Shown: piece by piece, positions 63,301 through 64,000 of the stretch
How positions within the stretch are numbered: the stretch's first letter is position 1
Layout: every line of letters starts with the position of its first letter
Source of the DNA: Oscheius onirici
Lineage: Eukaryota; Nematoda; Chromadorea; Rhabditida; Rhabditidae
Length of the DNA: 64,000 nucleotides
Reading direction: 5' to 3'
NCBI GenBank assembly: GCA_932521025.1
Contig: OW051470.1
Coordinates: 930,001-994,000 of the forward strand
Position numbers and translations under genes: made by a program
The notes under the pieces: model-generated
The model's input: the letters and a program-made list of their open reading frames with translations, nothing else
What the model was told of the DNA's origin: nothing
Databases searched by the model: none

Positions 63301-63887
63301 GTTGGAGGCATCTGTTAGGGCCTGAAAAGAAAGAAAATCTTTTAGTTTCCAATGTGTAAACAGAAAACAAGAACCATTTTCACTCATTTTTTTTAACTGC
63401 GCGAGTAAAAATAGCACACCTTTCTCTTCCAGACCCACTGTGCTGCCCTGTTGTGGTTCGGCAGCTCGGGCTGTGGATCGCTCTGATTCGGGTCGAGGAT
63501 TGTCAAGGCAGCCATGTAGCCCGTCTGTCTCAGCACATTCAAATTGTCGAGGAAGACGTTCATCTGGAGCAGAGATTCACTAAAAAATTATCGCCTTTTT
63601 AGACTAAAAAATCTGGTTGACTGTAGATTTTTAGCGACTCCATGCCACGGGCCGGCGTCTGGGACTGTTTGTTGTTCGACGGGGACGGGGGCATCTTGTT
63701 CCTAAAGCCATGTTTTCCTAACATTTACGAAAAAAATAACTCACAATTTCGATGGGATCGGTCTCGGTGAGGACAAAATTGCCGCCTTGGTGATAATTAT
63801 TCGCATATTCGAGCTCCGAGCCAAGAACCTGGCGCCAGTCGATTAGAAGAGCCCGTTCCAGCAGCTCGTCCTGGTATTCTAGCGGCC
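60381..63887 (-). CDS. MED17: Mediator complex subunit 17 (5' end may lie outside)
   Basis: At least ten minus-strand exons, from RPLEYQDELLERALLIDW (ending with the donor at 63745) to the last exon 60506-60381. MED17 landmarks: GPWHGVAKNLHESLLQMNVF and GYMAALTILDPNQSD, ELRKMREYWRIRKIGDHITG then DLGYKVFGSKFNPREVFDIS, VTVPRDLARRATLTVSILP, RGPKAFSEKE, and the C-terminal FTQINYDRLRGSSLVKKLDS. MED17 is a head-module scaffold of Mediator, needed for RNA polymerase II initiation. The 5'-most exon seen begins at an acceptor (63888), so the start codon lies between 63900 and the edge or beyond it. The intron before the last exons carries a family B foldback. The AATAAA signals of this gene and of the + strand gene are only 8 bp apart (60298-60316). 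Confidence 0.88.
60703..60820. repeat. Foldback element (family B) in MED17 intron
   Basis: Inner arms GTTGGATACTCGCCCAAAGA (from 60724) and TCCTTGGCTGAGTATCCAAC (to 60799), preceded and followed by further imperfect pairing (ACCCGCTGCCA / TGGCTCCGGGT), loop about 20 nt. Related to 21262-21345. Confidence 0.75.
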
Positions 63888-64000
63888 TGAAAGAGGCGCT
63901 TTTATTCTGGAGTAAGATAAAAATGAGCAAAATGCAGCCTTTTGTGGCAAAGGTTCGAAATAGAATAAGAGAACAAGAATTAATGACTTCGTGAAAAGCT

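Overview
The window looks like nuclear DNA of a nematode. Genes are split by very short introns (many of 35-60 nt), two cytosolic-type tRNA genes are present, and the protein set includes a nematode-style seven-helix receptor and a claudin-like tetraspan protein. Many start codons lie 0-20 nt downstream of an isolated 3' splice-site sequence (pyrimidine tract plus CAG) with no upstream donor that I could pair, as expected for spliced-leader trans-splicing. No species can be named from the sequence alone. All exon structures below were assembled by eye from reading frames and splice signals; frame and phase close exactly in the models given as confident.

Left part (1-22 kb): a loose cluster of ten tiny two-exon genes, nine on + and one on -, each coding a short N-terminal segment with one membrane helix, a phase-0 intron just after the helix, and a short, mostly basic or proline-rich tail. 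An eleventh lies at 37.4 kb. Between them are a divergent CMGC-type protein kinase (6.6-8.6 kb), a four-exon gene of unknown function (9.3-9.9 kb) and several DNA-transposon remnants. A single-exon SKP1/elongin-C-like gene follows at 22.1 kb.

Middle part (23-47 kb), mostly minus strand: a Tudor-domain protein; the ER ubiquitin ligase HRD1/synoviolin, with two short immunoglobulin-like proteins on either side that look like paralogues; an aromatic amino acid decarboxylase; an unidentified nine-exon gene; the spliceosome-associated armadillo protein CTNNBL1; and a GT31 beta-1,3-galactosyltransferase-like enzyme.

Right part (49-64 kb): tRNA-Cys and tRNA-Thr; an intron-containing, strongly diverged histone H3 variant (CENP-A candidate); a close minus-strand run of a 50-aa secreted peptide, a claudin-like tetraspan and a chemoreceptor-like GPCR; a mosaic of duplicated fragments (a secreted, perhaps galectin-like gene copied twice, an inverted copy of the MED17 tail, and a tRNA-derived SINE with a perfect 9-bp target duplication); and Mediator subunit 17, which runs towards or off the right edge.

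Intergenic DNA is full of degenerate CTGTCTCTGACTC-type pyrimidine runs, foldback elements and MITE-like repeats.
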